From NCBI RefSeq assembly GCF_019734195.1, contig NZ_JAASHM010000008.1:61276-125275 (forward strand): 64,000 bases of DNA, in the 5' to 3' direction. The translations under genes and the position numbers were made by a program. How positions within the stretch are numbered: the first letter of the stretch is position 1; every line of letters begins with the position of its first letter. Positions 29,765 through 43,100 of this stretch are shown piece by piece. The stretch comes from Clostridium sp. K13. GTDB taxonomy: Bacteria; Bacillota; Clostridia; Clostridiales; Clostridiaceae. Below the pieces are notes generated by a model. That model was not told the origin of the DNA. It saw only the letters and a list, made by a program, of their open reading frames with translations, and did no database searches.

Positions 29765-30394
29765 TTAAGCTTTAACAGCGTTTCTTATTACAACTGTGCT
29801 CTTGTTAGCACCTGGGATACCACCCTTAACTAATATTAAGTTCTTTTCAGCTATTACTTTAACAACTTCTAAGTTTAATACTGTTGTGTTAACAGCTCCC
29901 ATGTGTCCTGGCATGTTCTTGTTCTTGAATGTTCTTGATGGATCAGAAGAAGCTCCCATTGAACCTACTGCTCTGTGGAACTTAGAACCGTGTGACATTG
30001 GCCCTCTGTTAGCATTCCATCTCTTAATAACCCCTTGGAATCCCTTACCTTTAGAAACTCCAGAAACGTCAATTTTATCTCCAGCTGCAAATAAATCAGC
30101 TTTGATTTCTTGACCTACTTCGTAAGCGCTGCAATCTTCTAATCTGAACTCTTTTAATGTTCTTCTTAAAGATACTCCAGCCTTAGCAAAGTGTCCTTTT
30201 CTTGGCTTATTAACTAATTTTTCTCTTATTTCACCGAAACCAACTTGTATTGCTTCATAACCATCCTTTTCGATAGTCTTCTTTTGAACAACAACACATG
30301 GTCCAGCTTCTACTACAGTTACAGGAACTACCTTTCCATTTTCATCGAAAATTTGAGTCATTCCTATTTTCTTACCGATTATAGCTTTTTTCAT
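29765..30394 (-). CDS. rplC: 50S ribosomal protein L3
   Basis: I place the start at the ATG at 30394 ([33 protein letters not shown], 209 residues), which has GGAGG 8 bases upstream. The longer reading frame upstream is not needed. The internal extension near the peptidyl transferase centre is [52 protein letters not shown]. Confidence 0.96.
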   Translation of the reverse strand: MKKAIIGKKIGMTQIFDENGKVVPVTVVEAGPCVVVQKKTIEKDGYEAIQVGFGEIREKLVNKPRKGHFAKAGVSLRRTLKEFRLEDCSAYEVGQEIKADLFAAGDKIDVSGVSKGKGFQGVIKRWNANRGPMSHGSKFHRAVGSMGASSDPSRTFKNKNMPGHMGAVNTTVLNLEVVKVIAEKNLILVKGGIPGANKSTVVIRNAVKA

Positions 30395-30474
30395 GTATTT
30401 ACACCTCCTAAACGTATTAGCGGATTGCCCTTGCAATCATAACCGTTCAAACTGTTTATTTAATAGTTAAGCTA

Positions 30475-30783
30475 TTATAGCTTTATTTCGATATCTACAC
30501 CAGCAGGTAAGTTTAATCTCATTAATGCATCAACAGTTTTTGGTGATGGATTAACGATGTCGATTAATCTCTTGTGTGTTCTGATTTCGAATTGTTCTCT
30601 TGAATCTTTGTACTTATGAACAGCTCTTAATATAGTAACAACATCTTTTTCAGTAGGTAGTGGTACTGGACCTGCAACCTTAGCTCCTGTTGATTTAGCT
30701 GTTTCAACGATTTTTTCAGCAGATTGATCTAATATAGTGTGATCAAAAGCCTTTAATCTGATTCTTATTTTTTGTTTTGACAT
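30475..30783 (-). CDS. rpsJ: 30S ribosomal protein S10 (NusE)
   Basis: The start at 30783 ([30 protein letters not shown], 102 residues) has GGAGG 9 bases upstream. S10 is part of the 30S head and, as NusE, links ribosome and NusG. It is the first gene of the long S10-spc-alpha run and sits behind a leader of about 190 bases. Confidence 0.97.
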   Translation of the reverse strand: MSKQKIRIRLKAFDHTILDQSAEKIVETAKSTGAKVAGPVPLPTEKDVVTILRAVHKYKDSREQFEIRTHKRLIDIVNPSPKTVDALMRLNLPAGVDIEIKL

Positions 30784-30977
30784 TCTGGTTTCCCTCCTTT
30801 TCATGTACGCTTTACTTCTAACGCACAACAGCAATAGTTATGTAAACTGTTCCTGGTGTTTCACGCCTAAGAACACAAATTACTATTCCTGCCGTCGGAT
30901 TCTAGATCCTGACTTGCTCCTCAAGAATAACCCGGAAGTCCGGCAACCTCTTGATTCATCGCGTTATGCTACACAAC
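30784..30977 (-). promoter_or_regulatory. Multi-hairpin leader of the S10 cluster
   Basis: This leader of about 190 bases is GC-richer than the flanking intergenic DNA and packed with stems: 30848-30875 (TGTTC arm with inner GTG/CAC), 30894-30913 (GTC-GGAT with ATCC-GAC), 30913-30925 (CTTG with CAAG), 30932-30943 (CCGG with CCGG), and a long-range TGCCG (30890-30894) with CGGCA (30941-30945) that competes with the last hairpin. It is a probable autoregulatory RNA; I do not recognise a known family. Confidence 0.65.
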
Positions 30978-30983
30978 TTCTTT

Positions 30984-31012
30984 ATTATACTATCTTTATA
31001 AATCTTTATCAA
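30984..31012 (-). promoter_or_regulatory. S10 cluster promoter
   Basis: TTGATA (31007-31012), 17 bases, TATAAT (30984-30989) on the minus strand. The start site would be near 30977. Confidence 0.85.
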
Positions 31013-31036
31013 GACTTTTTTTTCATCTTTTTTTAA

Positions 31037-31456
31037 CCATTTTTTATAAAAATTTTTTAAGTTTTTAGAAGTAATCCTGTCGTTCAACTGTTATAATTTT
31101 ATATCGAATTTAAAAATTTTTCAATAGTATATTTGATGAAATTTTAGTTTCTATTGCCTTATATTATATATATTTAACCAAATTATTGTATTATAAACAT
31201 TTTTTATGCTTATTTTTAGTTTCTATATACATAATTTTCAAACTACGTTATGTATTCTTATCATATATAATAATAAAAACAATTAATATTCTTCTATTTT
31301 AATAATATACATTCTATTTATACTTTATATATTTTAAAAAACTTCATTACTTTACTTCTATCCTTTTATTTCTTTTATAATTATTAAAATTTATTTTTTT
31401 ATTTAGATATACTTCTAAACTAAAAAAGGAATTAATTATTACTAAATATTAATAAA
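31037..31456. other. AT-rich intergenic stretch, nothing recognised
   Basis: About 420 bases between the S10 promoter and the tuf terminator. The sequence is very AT-rich, with stops in all frames, no clear hairpins with GC stems and no RNA gene that I can see. Confidence 0.6.
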
Positions 31457-31498
31457 CAAAAAAAAGAAAGAGTAAAGGCGTCCCCTTACTCTTTCTAT
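31457..31498 (-). terminator. Terminator after tuf copy 1
   Basis: Minus strand AGAAAGAGTAA pairs with TTTACTCTTTCT around a GC-rich loop and is followed by a run of T. It ends the str-cluster transcript. Confidence 0.88.
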
Positions 31499-31580
31499 TT
31501 TTGTGATCACAATTATTAAGCGCTTTAATTTAAAATTTATATTTAAAAAGAATTTAAAACTTAAATTGAAAAGTTTAAAA

Positions 31581-32774
31581 CTATTCGATTATAGAAGTAA
31601 CAACTCCTGAACCTACAGTTCTTCCACCTTCTCTGATAGCGAATCTTAAACCTTCATCCATAGCTACTTGAGTGATTAACTCAACGTTCATATCGATGTG
31701 GTCTCCAGGCATAACCATTTCCATTCCTTCTGGTAATTTGATTGATCCTGTAACGTCTGTTGTTCTGAAGTAGAATTGTGGTCTGTATCCATCGAAGAAT
31801 GGAGTATGTCTACCACCTTCATCTTTCTTAAGTACGTATACTTGACCTACGAACTTGCTGTGTGGATTTACTGATCCAACTTTTGCTAAAACTTGACCTC
31901 TTTCGATTTCAGTTCTTTGAACACCTCTTAATAATGCTCCGATGTTATCTCCAGCTTGTGCTTCATCTAATAACTTTCTGAACATTTCGATTCCTGTAAC
32001 AACAACTTTTCTCTTTTCTTCTGTTAATCCAACGATTTCTACTTCGTCTGATACGTGAAGAACTCCTCTTTCAACTCTTCCTGTTGCAACTGTTCCTCTA
32101 CCAGTGATTGTAAATACGTCTTCGATTGGCATTAAGAATGGCTTATCTGTTGCTCTTTCTGGAGTTGGGATATAGCTATCTACTGCGTTCATTAATTCCA
32201 TGATGCAAGCTGTTGCTTCTGGATCTGTTGGGTTTTCTAATGCTCTTAAAGCTGATCCTTTGATTACTGGAATGTCATCTCCTGGGAAGTTGTATTCAGA
32301 TAATAATTCTCTAACTTCCATTTCAACTAATTCTAATAATTCTTCATCGTCAACCATATCTGCTTTGTTTAAGAAAACAACGATGTAGTCAACACCAACT
32401 CTTGAAGCTAGTAGTATGTGCTCTCTTGTTTGAGGCATTGGACCATCTGCAGCTGAACAAACTAATATAGCACCGTCCATTTGAGCCGCACCAGTGATCA
32501 TGTTCTTAACGTAGTCAGCATGTCCTGGACAGTCAACGTGAGCGTAGTGTCTGCTTTCTGTTTCGTATTCAACGTGAGCTGTGTTGATTGTGATTCCTCT
32601 TTCTTTTTCTTCTGGAGCTCTATCGATATCAGCATAGTTGAACGCTTCTGCGAACCCTCTGTTTGCTAATACTGTTGTGATAGCAGCTGTTAATGTAGTC
32701 TTACCGTGGTCTACGTGACCGATTGTTCCGATATTTACGTGTGGTTTACTTCTTTCGAACTTTTGCTTTGCCAT
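31581..32774 (-). CDS. tuf: Elongation factor Tu, copy 1
   Basis: EF-Tu delivers aminoacyl-tRNA to the ribosome. The 397-residue protein has G1 GHVDHGKT, switch [18 protein letters not shown]3 DCPGHADY, G4 NKAD and G5 SAL. Domain 2 carries the usual [21 protein letters not shown] second, nearly identical gene lies at 47697-48890; the nucleotide differences I saw are at 32107, 32730 and near the stop. This copy encodes the conserved Ile223. It follows fusA in the str cluster. Confidence 0.98.
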   Translation of the reverse strand: MAKQKFERSKPHVNIGTIGHVDHGKTTLTAAITTVLANRGFAEAFNYADIDRAPEEKERGITINTAHVEYETESRHYAHVDCPGHADYVKNMITGAAQMDGAILVCSAADGPMPQTREHILLASRVGVDYIVVFLNKADMVDDEELLELVEMEVRELLSEYNFPGDDIPVIKGSALRALENPTDPEATACIMELMNAVDSYIPTPERATDKPFLMPIEDVFTITGRGTVATGRVERGVLHVSDEVEIVGLTEEKRKVVVTGIEMFRKLLDEAQAGDNIGALLRGVQRTEIERGQVLAKVGSVNPHSKFVGQVYVLKKDEGGRHTPFFDGYRPQFYFRTTDVTGSIKLPEGMEMVMPGDHIDMNVELITQVAMDEGLRFAIREGGRTVGSGVVTSIIE

Positions 32775-32960
32775 TTAAAAATCCTCCTTTATGGAAACAA
32801 ACTTTTTTTTGAATTTTAAGTATATTATAAAATTCTAAATTTGTTCTTTATTATAAATTTAAATTATTTTTTAATTAATTAATATATATATTAATTTCTG
32901 CAATGCTACCCATAAATATATTATGGATAACATTACAAAAAATTATTACAAAATTATAAA

Positions 32961-35027
32961 CTATTTAGCTCTCTTTCCAGCAACTTCTTCTTGGATGCTC
33001 TTTGGTACTTCTTCATAGTGATCGAATACCATTGAGTAGTTACCTCTACCTTGAGATCTAGATCTTAAAGCTGTAGCATATCCGAACATTTCAGCTAGTG
33101 GAACGTATGCTCTTATAACTTGAGCTCCGTTAACAGCTTCCATTCCTTCCATTCTACCTCTTCTAGAGTTGATATCACCGATAACATCTCCCATGTACTC
33201 TTCTGGTACAGTTACTTCAACCTTCATCATTGGCTCAAGTAATACTGGGCTTGCTTTTTGCATAGCGTTCTTGAATGCCATAGAACCAGCAATCTTGAAT
33301 GCCATTTCTGATGAATCGACTTCGTGGTAAGAACCGTGTACTAACTTAACTTTGAAGTTAATAACTTCGTATCCAGCTATTATACCGTTCTTAGCAGCTT
33401 CTTGAATACCAGCATCAATTGCAGGAATGTATTCTTTTGGAATAGCTCCCCCAACGATAGCATTTTCAAAGCTGTATTCTCCTTCAGTTGGTTCCATTTC
33501 AATTACAGCGTGACCGTATTGACCCTTACCACCTGATTGCTTAGCATACTTAGCTTCTGCTTTAACAGCAGATCTGATAGTTTCTTTGTAAGCAACTTGA
33601 GGAGCTCCAACGTTACACTCAACTTTGAATTCTCTTTGTAATCTATCAACGATGATATCTAAGTGTAATTCACCCATACCAGCGATGATTGTTTGACCAG
33701 TTTCTTGGTCAGTCCAAGTTTTGAAAGTTGGATCTTCTTCAGCTAGCTTAGCTAAAGCTAATCCCATCTTTTCTTGACCAGCTTTTGTCTTTGGCTCGAT
33801 AGCTACAGATATAACTGGTTCTGGGAATTCCATTGATTCAAGTATAATTGGTGCGCTTTCATCACATAAAGTATCACCAGTTGTAGTGTTCTTTAATCCG
33901 ATAACTGCTCCTAATTCACCTGCTTCTAATGATTCAACTTCTTCTCTTGTGTTAGCGTGCATCTTAACAAGTCTTCCTATTCTTTCCTTCTTACCCTTTG
34001 TAGAGTTAAGAACATATGAACCACTGTTCATAACACCAGAATAGATTCTTGTGAAAGCAAGTTTACCAACGAATGGGTCAGTTGCGATCTTGAATGCTAA
34101 AGCTGACATTGGAGCTTCATCTGAAGCTTCTCTTGAATCTTCTTCTCCTTCTAAGCTTGTTCCTTGGATTGCAGGAATGTCTAATGGTGATGGTAAGTAA
34201 GCAACAACACCGTTGATCATTTCTTGAACCCCTTTGTTCTTGTATGAAGAACCACAGATACATGGAACTATTTCGTTAGCTATTGTAGCTTTTCTTAAAG
34301 CAGCGTGTAACTCTTCTTCAGTTAATTCTTCACCTTCAAGGTATTTTTCCATTAACGTTTCATCAGTTTCAGCGATTGCTTCAATCATAGCCATTCTGTA
34401 TTCTTCAGCTTGATCAGCTAAATCTGCAGGAATTTCTTCAATTCTTACATCTGTACCTAAATCATCATAAGTTATGATAGCGTGGTTAGCTATTAAGTCA
34501 ATCATACCCTTGAATTCTGATTCAGAACCTACTGGTATTTGTATTGGAACTGCATTAGCCTTTAATCTATCTCTTACAGTGTTTATACATCTGTAGAAGT
34601 CAGCTCCTGTAGCATCCATCTTATTAACATATATCATTCTTGGTACGCCGTACTTATCTGCCTGTCTCCAAACAGTTTCAGTTTGTGGTTCAACCCCACT
34701 CTTAGCATCTAGAACTGTAACAGCTCCGTCAAGAACTCTTAAAGATCTTTCAACTTCAACTGTGAAGTCTACGTGACCTGGAGTATCGATGATATTTAAT
34801 TCGTGACCTTCCCAGAAACAAGTTGTTGCAGCAGAAGTGATTGTTATACCTCTTTCTTGCTCTTGAACCATCCAGTCCATTTGTGAAGCACCTTCATGTG
34901 TTTCACCGATTTTGTGAGTTTTTCCCGTATAGAATAATATTCTCTCAGTTGTTGTTGTTTTACCAGCATCAATATGAGCCATTATTCCGAAGTTACGGAA
35001 TTTGTCTAATGGATATTTTCTAGCCAT
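32961..35027 (-). CDS. fusA: Elongation factor G
   Basis: The start at 35027 ([35 protein letters not shown], 688 residues) has AGGAGG 7 bases upstream. EF-G drives translocation and ribosome recycling. G motifs [16 protein letters not shown] and NKMD are present, and the domain IV tip region [13 protein letters not shown] is standard. A strong hairpin lies between rpsG and this gene. Confidence 0.97.
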   Translation of the reverse strand: MARKYPLDKFRNFGIMAHIDAGKTTTTERILFYTGKTHKIGETHEGASQMDWMVQEQERGITITSAATTCFWEGHELNIIDTPGHVDFTVEVERSLRVLDGAVTVLDAKSGVEPQTETVWRQADKYGVPRMIYVNKMDATGADFYRCINTVRDRLKANAVPIQIPVGSESEFKGMIDLIANHAIITYDDLGTDVRIEEIPADLADQAEEYRMAMIEAIAETDETLMEKYLEGEELTEEELHAALRKATIANEIVPCICGSSYKNKGVQEMINGVVAYLPSPLDIPAIQGTSLEGEEDSREASDEAPMSALAFKIATDPFVGKLAFTRIYSGVMNSGSYVLNSTKGKKERIGRLVKMHANTREEVESLEAGELGAVIGLKNTTTGDTLCDESAPIILESMEFPEPVISVAIEPKTKAGQEKMGLALAKLAEEDPTFKTWTDQETGQTIIAGMGELHLDIIVDRLQREFKVECNVGAPQVAYKETIRSAVKAEAKYAKQSGGKGQYGHAVIEMEPTEGEYSFENAIVGGAIPKEYIPAIDAGIQEAAKNGIIAGYEVINFKVKLVHGSYHEVDSSEMAFKIAGSMAFKNAMQKASPVLLEPMMKVEVTVPEEYMGDVIGDINSRRGRMEGMEAVNGAQVIRAYVPLAEMFGYATALRSRSQGRGNYSMVFDHYEEVPKSIQEEVAGKRAK

Positions 35028-35064
35028 TGTATGTCCTCCTCTCAATGAGTAATTTTATATTCGA

Positions 35065-35098
35065 CAAAACTGTTTTGGCATAAGCCAAAACAGTTTTT
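35065..35098 (-). other. Strong hairpin between rpsG and fusA
   Basis: Fifteen-pair stem: AAAACTGTTTTGGC with GCCAAAACAGTTTT around a TTAT loop. On the minus strand only four T belong to the tail, then GTCGAAT. It may act as a partial terminator that lowers fusA and tuf read-through, or as a processing site. Confidence 0.75.
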
Positions 35099-35104
35099 GT
35101 AATA

Positions 35105-35608
<504 letters not shown>

Positions 35609-35619
35609 TCATAGGTACT

Positions 35620-35714
35620 CGGTAATTTTTAATTACCGTAAAGTGCTTCGCTTCTTACATCTATATAAACTTATGTAAAATTTCTAGTCTATGTAAATGC
35701 CGAAGATAAGCACT
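35620..35714 (-). promoter_or_regulatory. Structured rpsL-rpsG spacer, candidate S7 site
   Basis: AGTGCTT (minus, 35708-35714) pairs with AAGCACT (35642-35648) to close a loop of about 60 bases. A separate hairpin CGGTAATT with AATTACCG (35620-35638) lies close to the rpsG ribosome-binding site. In E. coli S7 represses its cluster by binding the S12-S7 spacer; the same role here is inference. Confidence 0.5.
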
Positions 35715-35730
35715 GTCTTAGTTTAGAAAA

Positions 35731-36108
35731 CTATTTTTGCTTTGGTCTCTTAGCACCGTATTTAGATCTTCCTTGCATTCTGTTAGCTACTCCAGCACAG
35801 TCTAGTGCTCCTCTTACGATATGGTATCTAACACCAGGAAGGTCCTTAACTCTACCACCTCTTATAAGAACAACGCTGTGCTCTTGTAAGTTGTGACCTA
35901 CACCACCGATGTAAGCAGTAACTTCGAATCCATTTGTAAGTCTTACTCTCGCAATTTTTCTTAACGCTGAGTTAGGCTTCTTTGGAGTAGTAGTTTTAAC
36001 AACTGTACAAACTCCTCTTCTTTGTGGACACTCGTTTAGTGCTGGTGCTGTTGATTTGTTAACAACAGTCTTTCTACCTTTTCTTACTAATTGGCTTATA
36101 GTTGGCAT
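35731..36108 (-). CDS. rpsL: 30S ribosomal protein S12
   Basis: This 125-residue S12 of the decoding centre has [16 protein letters not shown] and [17 protein letters not shown]. The two lysines tied to streptomycin sensitivity (in [10 protein letters not shown] and RVKDLPG) are unchanged. Confidence 0.97.
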   Translation of the reverse strand: MPTISQLVRKGRKTVVNKSTAPALNECPQRRGVCTVVKTTTPKKPNSALRKIARVRLTNGFEVTAYIGGVGHNLQEHSVVLIRGGRVKDLPGVRYHIVRGALDCAGVANRMQGRSKYGAKRPKQK

Positions 36109-36163
36109 TTCTTCACCTCCTGAAATTTATTTATCTATATAAAATAAGATAAACACTAATTTA

Positions 36164-36403
36164 TTATTCTAGGGTCAATACCGCTGATGATTTAACATCA
36201 ATTCCGCTTATTTTCCCAAGTTCCTTCATTGTAGTTATCTCTACAATATCAATGTTTTTCTCTTTTGCTAGTTGAATTATTGGAGAAATCAACTTAGCAT
36301 TTGCATCTTTAGCTACATATAAAACTTTGCCTTCACCACTTTTCAGCAATTTAGTACATTGTTTTATTCCAATTACTTTTTTTACTACAATTCTGTCTAA
36401 CAT
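36164..36403 (-). CDS. L7Ae/L30e-family RNA-binding protein (YbxF/RplGB-like)
   Basis: This is a 79-residue protein, MLDRIVVKKVIGIKQCTKLLKSGEGKVLYVAKDANAKLISPIIQLAKEKNI, with the L7Ae fold pattern. Family members bind kink-turns; B. subtilis YbxF at the same locus binds k-turns in vitro and has no firm cellular role. It is first in the unit with rpsL, rpsG, fusA and tuf. Confidence 0.88.
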   Translation of the reverse strand: MLDRIVVKKVIGIKQCTKLLKSGEGKVLYVAKDANAKLISPIIQLAKEKNIDIVEITTMKELGKISGIDVKSSAVLTLE

Positions 36404-36510
36404 GAATCCCCCTCCTTAATTAAAGTTCATAGAGGCATGCTATACAGGATGCCTCCATAAATCATGTAGACAATCATACTGTAGTGTAGCTTTAAAATCA
36501 CACAATTCGT

Positions 36511-36539
36511 ATTTTATCATTTAAGCATACACATGTCAA
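36511..36539 (-). promoter_or_regulatory. str cluster promoter
   Basis: TTGACA (36534-36539), 17 bases, TAAAAT (36511-36516), just after the rpoC stop. The leader also has a hairpin GAGGCAT with ATGCCTC at about 36431-36454. Confidence 0.8.
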
Positions 36540-36554
36540 TAAAATTGCATTGTA

Positions 36555-39500
36555 TTATTCTATTGTATCAATATTATCTTCTTCAGCTTCTTCCCCTGGT
36601 ACATCAAGCTTCACAGATCTATATCTCATCATACCTGTTCCAGCTGGAATTAACTTACCTATAATAACATTTTCTTTCAATCCTATTAATGGATCAATTT
36701 TACCTTTGATAGCTGCTTCTGTAAGAACTCTTGTTGTTTCTTGGAATGAAGCTGCTGATAAGAAACTATCAGTTGCTAGAGCTGCTTTTGTTATACCTAA
36801 TAACGCCATTTCACCCTTAGCTTCTTCTCCACCAAATTCTCTTACTCTTGAATTTTCTTCTTCAAAGTCAAACATATCTATCATTGTACCTGGTAATAAC
36901 TCTGTATCTCCAGAATCAGAAACTTTTACTTTTCTAGTCATTTGTCTAACAACTACTTCTAAGTGCTTATCATTAATATCAACACCTTGAAGTCTATAAA
37001 CTTTTTGAACTTCAGAAAGTAAGTATCTTCTAGCACCTTCAACACCCTTAATATTCATTATATCATGAGGGTTAACTGAACCTTCTGTAATTTCATCTCC
37101 TGCTTCGATAACATCATTATCGGATACTCTTAATCTTGAACCAAATGGAATGTCATAGCTACGTTCTTCTCCGTCAGCTCCCATTACATATACAGTCTTT
37201 TTCTTTTTAGTTTCTTCAACTCTTACAGTACCTGCAATTTCAGAAACTATAGCAAGACCCTTTGGTTTTCTAGCTTCAAATAATTCTTCAACTCTAGGAA
37301 GACCTTGAGTGATATCCGCACCTGTAGCAACACCACCAGTATGGAATGTTCTCATTGTAAGCTGAGTACCTGGTTCTCCGATTGATTGAGCAGCTATTAT
37401 ACCAACAGCTTCTCCTATATTAATCTTTTGAGCTGTAGCCATGTTCATACCATAACACTTAGCACAAACACCTACTTTACAGTTACAAGTGAAGACAGAT
37501 CTTATTTTAACCTTCTTAACTCCTGCAGCTGTAATTCTATCAGCCATATGAGATTCAATATATTGATCTTTTGCTAATAATAATTCACCGCTTTCAGGAT
37601 CAATAATATCCTCTGCAGTATATCTTCCGTATAATCTTTCTGCTAATCCTTCGATTACTTCGTTACCTTCTTTAATTTCAGCAACAATTAATCCTCTATC
37701 AGTACCACAGTCTTCTTCTCTTACGATAACGTCTTGTGATACGTCAACAAGTCTTCTTGTTAAGTAACCTGAATCGGCAGTCTTAAGTGCTGTATCTGCA
37801 TTACCTTTTCTCGCACCGTGTGTTGAAATGAAGTATTCTAATACGTCAAGACCTTCTCTGAATGAAGCCTTGATTGGTAATTCGATGATTTTACCTGATG
37901 GAGCCGCCATAAGTCCTCTCATACCAGCTAATTGCTTGATTTGGGCCTTAGATCCTCTGGCTCCTGAGTCAGCCATCATGAATATTGGGTTGAATTTATC
38001 CAAGCTATCCATTAGGGCATTGGCAACATCTTCTGTAGTTTTACTCCATTTTTCAATAACTTTTTCATATCTTTCATCTTCAGATATGAATCCTCTCTTA
38101 TACATCTTTTCTACCTTTTCAACTGTTTCTTCAGCTTCTCTAAGTAATTCATACTTAGCTTCAGGTACTATCATATCTGATGCAGCAACTGTTACAGCAC
38201 CGATAGATGAATAGTGGTATCCTAATGCTTTGATCTTATCTAACATTATTGATGTATTAGTAGGACCGTGTTTTATATAACACTTATCTATTAATTTACC
38301 TAAAGTCTTCTTAGTTATTAAGAAATCAACTTCAAGATCAAATTCTGTTTCTGGATTTTCTCTATTAACATATCCTAAGTCTTGAGGAATAGATTCATTG
38401 AATATAATTTTACCTACTGTAGTTTTAATTACACCGTGCTTAACTACTCCATCTACTTCTTTAAACATTCTAACGTTAATTGCAGCATGAATAGCAATTT
38501 CTCCAACATTGTAAGCCATTATAGCTTCATCAACTGATGAGAAACACATTCCTTCTCCCTTAGCGTTTTCCTTATCCATTGTTAAATAATATGATCCTAA
38601 AACCATATCCTGTGTTGGTACACATACTGGCTTACCATCTGAAGGTTTCATAATATTATTAGCTGCAAGCATTAAGAATCTTGCTTCTGCTTGTGCTTCA
38701 ACAGATAAAGGTACGTGAACAGCCATTTGGTCACCGTCGAAATCGGCGTTATATGCTGTACATACTAATGGGTGAAGTTTTATTGCTCTACCTTCAACTA
38801 ATACAGGTTGGAATGCTTGAATTCCTAGTCTATGTAGAGTAGGTGCTCTGTTAAGTAAAACTGGATGATCAGTAATAACTTCTTCAAGTATATCCCATAC
38901 TTGATCATTAACTCTTTCAACCATTCTCTTAGCACTCTTTATGTTGTGAGCAACACCATCTTCAACTAACTTTTTCATTACGAAAGGCTTGAATAACTCT
39001 AAAGCCATTTCTTTTGGTAAACCACATTGGTACATTTTTAATTCTGGTCCAACAACGATAACTGATCTACCAGAATAGTCAACTCTCTTACCAAGTAAGT
39101 TTTGTCTGAATCTACCTTGCTTACCTTTTAACATATCAGATAATGATTTTAAAGGTCTATTACCTGGTCCTGTAACCGGTCTTCCTCTTCTACCATTATC
39201 TATAAGAGCATCAACAGCTTCTTGAAGCATTCTCTTTTCATTTCTAACAATTATATCAGGAGCTCCTAAATCTAAAAGCTTCTTTAATCTGTTATTTCTG
39301 TTAATTACTCTTCTATATAAATCATTTAAGTCAGATGTTGCAAATCTTCCTCCATCTAATTGAACCATTGGTCTTAAATCTGGTGGAATAACAGGAATTA
39401 CGTTTATAACCATCCATCTTGGATCATTTGCTGATTTTCTGAAAGATTCAACTACTTCTAATCTTCTTATGATTCTTACTTTCTTTTGACCACTACTAGT

Positions 39501-40091
39501 CTTTAACTCTTCTTTTAAGTCTCTTGAAGTTGCTTCTAAGTCTATTTCTCCTAAGATCTCTTGAACAGCTTCTGCACCCATTCCAGCTACGAAACTTTCT
39601 TCTCCAAACTTATCTACAGCTTCTCTATATTCTTTTTCACTTAAAAGTTGTTTCTTTAATAGTGATGTTTCCTTAGGGTCTATAACTACATATGAAGCAA
39701 AGTAAAGAACTTTTTCTAAAGCTCTTGGTGACATATCTAAAAGTAATCCCATTCTTGATGGAATTCCTTTAAAGTACCAAATATGAGATACTGGGGCAGC
39801 CAGTTCAATATGCCCCATTCTCTCTCTTCTTACTTTAGCTTTTGTAACTTCAACTCCACATCTGTCACAAACAATACCTTTGTATCTAACTCTCTTGTAT
39901 TTACCACAATGACATTCCCAGTCTTTCATTGGTCCAAATATTCTTTCACAGAATAGACCATCTCTTTCTGGCTTTAAAGTTCTATAATTAATTGTTTCAG
40001 GTTTCTTAACTTCACCTCTAGACCATTCTCTAATTTGGCTTGGAGAAGCTAAACCAATTTGTATAGCATCAAAATTGTTCAATTCAAACAA
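36555..40091 (-). CDS. rpoC: DNA-directed RNA polymerase beta' subunit
   Basis: This 1178-residue protein has the N-terminal zinc site ([21 protein letters not shown]), the catalytic loop [12 protein letters not shown] with three Asp, the bridge helix/trigger loop region ([30 protein letters not shown], here in [21 protein letters not shown]), and the second zinc site ([20 protein letters not shown]). It follows rpoB by 21 bases. Confidence 0.98.
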   Translation of the reverse strand: MFELNNFDAIQIGLASPSQIREWSRGEVKKPETINYRTLKPERDGLFCERIFGPMKDWECHCGKYKRVRYKGIVCDRCGVEVTKAKVRRERMGHIELAAPVSHIWYFKGIPSRMGLLLDMSPRALEKVLYFASYVVIDPKETSLLKKQLLSEKEYREAVDKFGEESFVAGMGAEAVQEILGEIDLEATSRDLKEELKTSSGQKKVRIIRRLEVVESFRKSANDPRWMVINVIPVIPPDLRPMVQLDGGRFATSDLNDLYRRVINRNNRLKKLLDLGAPDIIVRNEKRMLQEAVDALIDNGRRGRPVTGPGNRPLKSLSDMLKGKQGRFRQNLLGKRVDYSGRSVIVVGPELKMYQCGLPKEMALELFKPFVMKKLVEDGVAHNIKSAKRMVERVNDQVWDILEEVITDHPVLLNRAPTLHRLGIQAFQPVLVEGRAIKLHPLVCTAYNADFDGDQMAVHVPLSVEAQAEARFLMLAANNIMKPSDGKPVCVPTQDMVLGSYYLTMDKENAKGEGMCFSSVDEAIMAYNVGEIAIHAAINVRMFKEVDGVVKHGVIKTTVGKIIFNESIPQDLGYVNRENPETEFDLEVDFLITKKTLGKLIDKCYIKHGPTNTSIMLDKIKALGYHYSSIGAVTVAASDMIVPEAKYELLREAEETVEKVEKMYKRGFISEDERYEKVIEKWSKTTEDVANALMDSLDKFNPIFMMADSGARGSKAQIKQLAGMRGLMAAPSGKIIELPIKASFREGLDVLEYFISTHGARKGNADTALKTADSGYLTRRLVDVSQDVIVREEDCGTDRGLIVAEIKEGNEVIEGLAERLYGRYTAEDIIDPESGELLLAKDQYIESHMADRITAAGVKKVKIRSVFTCNCKVGVCAKCYGMNMATAQKINIGEAVGIIAAQSIGEPGTQLTMRTFHTGGVATGADITQGLPRVEELFEARKPKGLAIVSEIAGTVRVEETKKKKTVYVMGADGEERSYDIPFGSRLRVSDNDVIEAGDEITEGSVNPHDIMNIKGVEGARRYLLSEVQKVYRLQGVDINDKHLEVVVRQMTRKVKVSDSGDTELLPGTMIDMFDFEEENSRVREFGGEEAKGEMALLGITKAALATDSFLSAASFQETTRVLTEAAIKGKIDPLIGLKENVIIGKLIPAGTGMMRYRSVKLDVPGEEAEEDNIDTIE

Positions 40092-40112
40092 GGGTATATC
40101 CTCCCTTCAATT

Positions 40113-43100
40113 TTAGTGTTCGTCATTAACGAAATCATCTAATTCTAATTCTTCTTCATGGAAACCTTCTAAAGTAAATGATTCATAATCTATATCTTCT
40201 TCAATTTCCTCATCATTAGTTGTGTAACTATCATCACCTGTGAATTGTTCTGGAACAACTTCTTCAGTTCCTTCGATATTTACTTCTAATTCTTCAGAAT
40301 CATCATCTGAGAATTCTTTTAATTTAACTTCTTCGTTATCTTCATTTAAAACTTTAACATCTAAGCATAAAGCTTGAAGTTCTTTTATAAGAACCTTAAA
40401 TGATTCTGGAACTCCTGGTTCAGGGATATTTTCACCCTTAACTATTGCTTCGTATGTCTTAACTCTACCTACAACGTCATCTGACTTAACTGTTAAGATT
40501 TCTTGTAATGTATGAGCTGCACCGTAAGCTTCTAATGCCCAAACTTCCATTTCTCCGAATCTTTGACCACCAAATTGAGCTTTACCTCCAAGTGGTTGTT
40601 GAGTAACTAGTGAGTATGGACCTGTTGATCTAGCATGGATCTTATCATCAACTAAGTGAGCAAGCTTTAAGATATACATTATACCAACTGTAACTTCATT
40701 ATCAAATGGTTCTCCAGTTCTTCCATCGTATAATACAGTCTTTCCGTTTGCATTGTATCCAGCTTTTTCTAAACATTCTTCAATGTTCTTTTCTGTTGCA
40801 CCATCAAATACAGGTGTTGCAATGTGCCATCCTAATGCACTTGCAGCCCAACCTAAGTGAACTTCTAATACCTGACCGATGTTCATACGTGATGGAACCC
40901 CTAGTGGATTTAAACAAATTTGTAGTGGTCTACCATCTGGTAAGAATGGCATATCTTCTTCTGGTAAAACTCTAGAAATAACCCCTTTGTTACCATGACG
41001 TCCTGCCATCTTATCCCCAACAGATATTTTTCTCTTTTGAGCTATATAACATCTTACAAGTTCGTTAACACCTGGATTTAAGTCATCGCCGTTTTCTCTT
41101 GTAAATACTTTTACGTCAACGATAATACCAGCTTCTCCATGTGGAACTCTTAAAGAAGTATCTCTAACTTCTCTAGCTTTTTCTCCAAATATAGCTCTTA
41201 ATAATCTTTCTTCAGCTGTTAATTCAGTTTCTCCCTTTGGTGTAACTTTACCTACAAGTACATCTCCTGATCTAACTTCAGCCCCGATTCTGATTATTCC
41301 TCTTTCATCTATATCCTTAAGAGCATCTTCACTTACGTTTGGAATATCTCTTGTTATTTCTTCTGGTCCTAGCTTAGTATCTCTAGCTTCACATTCATAT
41401 TCTTCAATATGAATAGAAGTAAATACGTCTTCTCTTACTAATTCTTCAGAGATAAGCATAGCATCCTCGTAGTTATAACCTTCCCATGTGATGAATCCCA
41501 TTCTGATATTCTTTCCTAATGCGATTTCTCCAAGGTCAGTTGCTGGTCCATCAGCTAAAACTTGGTTCTTAAATACAATTTCACCCTTATCAACTAAAGG
41601 TCTTTGGTTGATACAAGTACCCGGGTTACTTCTCTTGAATTTAAGTAATTTATATGTGTCAATTCCTCCATCAACGTCTCTCTTAACTCTGATTTCTGAA
41701 GAGCTTACATATACAACAGTACCTGAATTTTTAGCTTTAGGTAATACTCCTGAATCAGCTGCTGCTCTATACTCTATTCCTGTACCAACTATAGGTGCTT
41801 GTGGCTTTAATAGTGGAACTGCTTGACGTTGCATGTTTGCTCCCATAAGTGCTCTAGATGCATCATCATTTTCAAGGAAAGGTATCATCGCTGTTGCAAC
41901 TGAAACTATTTGTCTTGGTGAAACGTCTATTAAATCTACGTCTTTAGCATTAACTTGTAATATGTCATGCTTATGTCTAACAGTAACTCTACTGTCAACG
42001 AATCTTCCATCTTCACCAATAGGTTCCTTTGCTTGTGCAATTAAGTATAAATCTTCTTCATCAGCTGTGAAGTATCTTATTTCATCTGTAGCTTTTCCTG
42101 TTTCTTTATCAATAACTCTATATGGAGTTTCTATAAATCCATATTCATTAACTTTTGCATATGTTGCAAGTGAGTTGATTAATCCTATATTTGGTCCTTC
42201 TGGAGTTTCTATAGGACACATTCTACCGTAATGTGAGTGGTGAACGTCTCTTACTTCGAAACCAGCTCTTTCTCTTGAAAGTCCTCCTGGTCCTAATGCA
42301 GATAATCTTCTCTTATGTGTTAATTCTGAAAGTGGATTCGTTTGATCCATGAATTGTGATAATTGTGAACTACCAAAGAATTCTTTTATAGCTGCAGCTA
42401 CTGGTCTAATGTTTATTAACATTTGAGGAGTAATTGCCTCTTGGTCTTGAATAGTCATTCTTTCTTTAACTACTCTTTCCATTCTTGATAAACCAATTCT
42501 GAATTGATTTTGTAGTAATTCACCTACAGATCTTAATCTTCTATTACCTAAATGGTCTATATCATCAGTATATCCAACACCATAAGCTAATCCTAACTCG
42601 TAGCTTATTGTTGCAAATATATCATCTCTTACAATATGCTTAGGTATTAATCTAGTTATGTTCTTTTTAACTTCTTCTTTTATAGATTGTTCATCATCAT
42701 AGTTTTCTAGGATTTCCATTAAAGTAGGATAATGAACAGCCTCTCTTATGTTTAAATCACTAACATCAAAAGGTAAAACTTTTTCTAAATCAACGAAATG
42801 ATTTCCTATTACTCTTAATACTTTATCTTCTACTAAAATATCAACAGAGTTTATCCCTGCATTTTGTATGTTAGAGGCCATAGCTCTGCTTATTTTTTCA
42901 CCTTGTTCAACCATTATTTCTCCAGTTGAAGGGTTTATAATATCAGTTGCTGCTATTTGATTTATTAATCTAAGATTAATAGCTAATTTTTTGTTAAATT
43001 TATATCTACCAACTCTTGATAAATCATATCTTTTTGCATCAAAGAATAAAGAGTCAATTAAAGATACAGCACTATCAACTGTTGGTGGTTCACCTGGTCT

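Noticed and set aside
30803..31036. Plus-strand frame of 77 codons in the rpsJ leader
   Set aside because: It overlaps the S10 promoter and structured leader, has no ribosome-binding site and reads as low-complexity. The RNA structure explains the region better.
32900..32945. Hairpin downstream of fusA as a terminator (AATG-CCATAA arms)
   Set aside because: Pairing is imperfect and no U-tract follows on the minus strand. The tuf gene downstream also shows no convincing promoter, so read-through is more likely.
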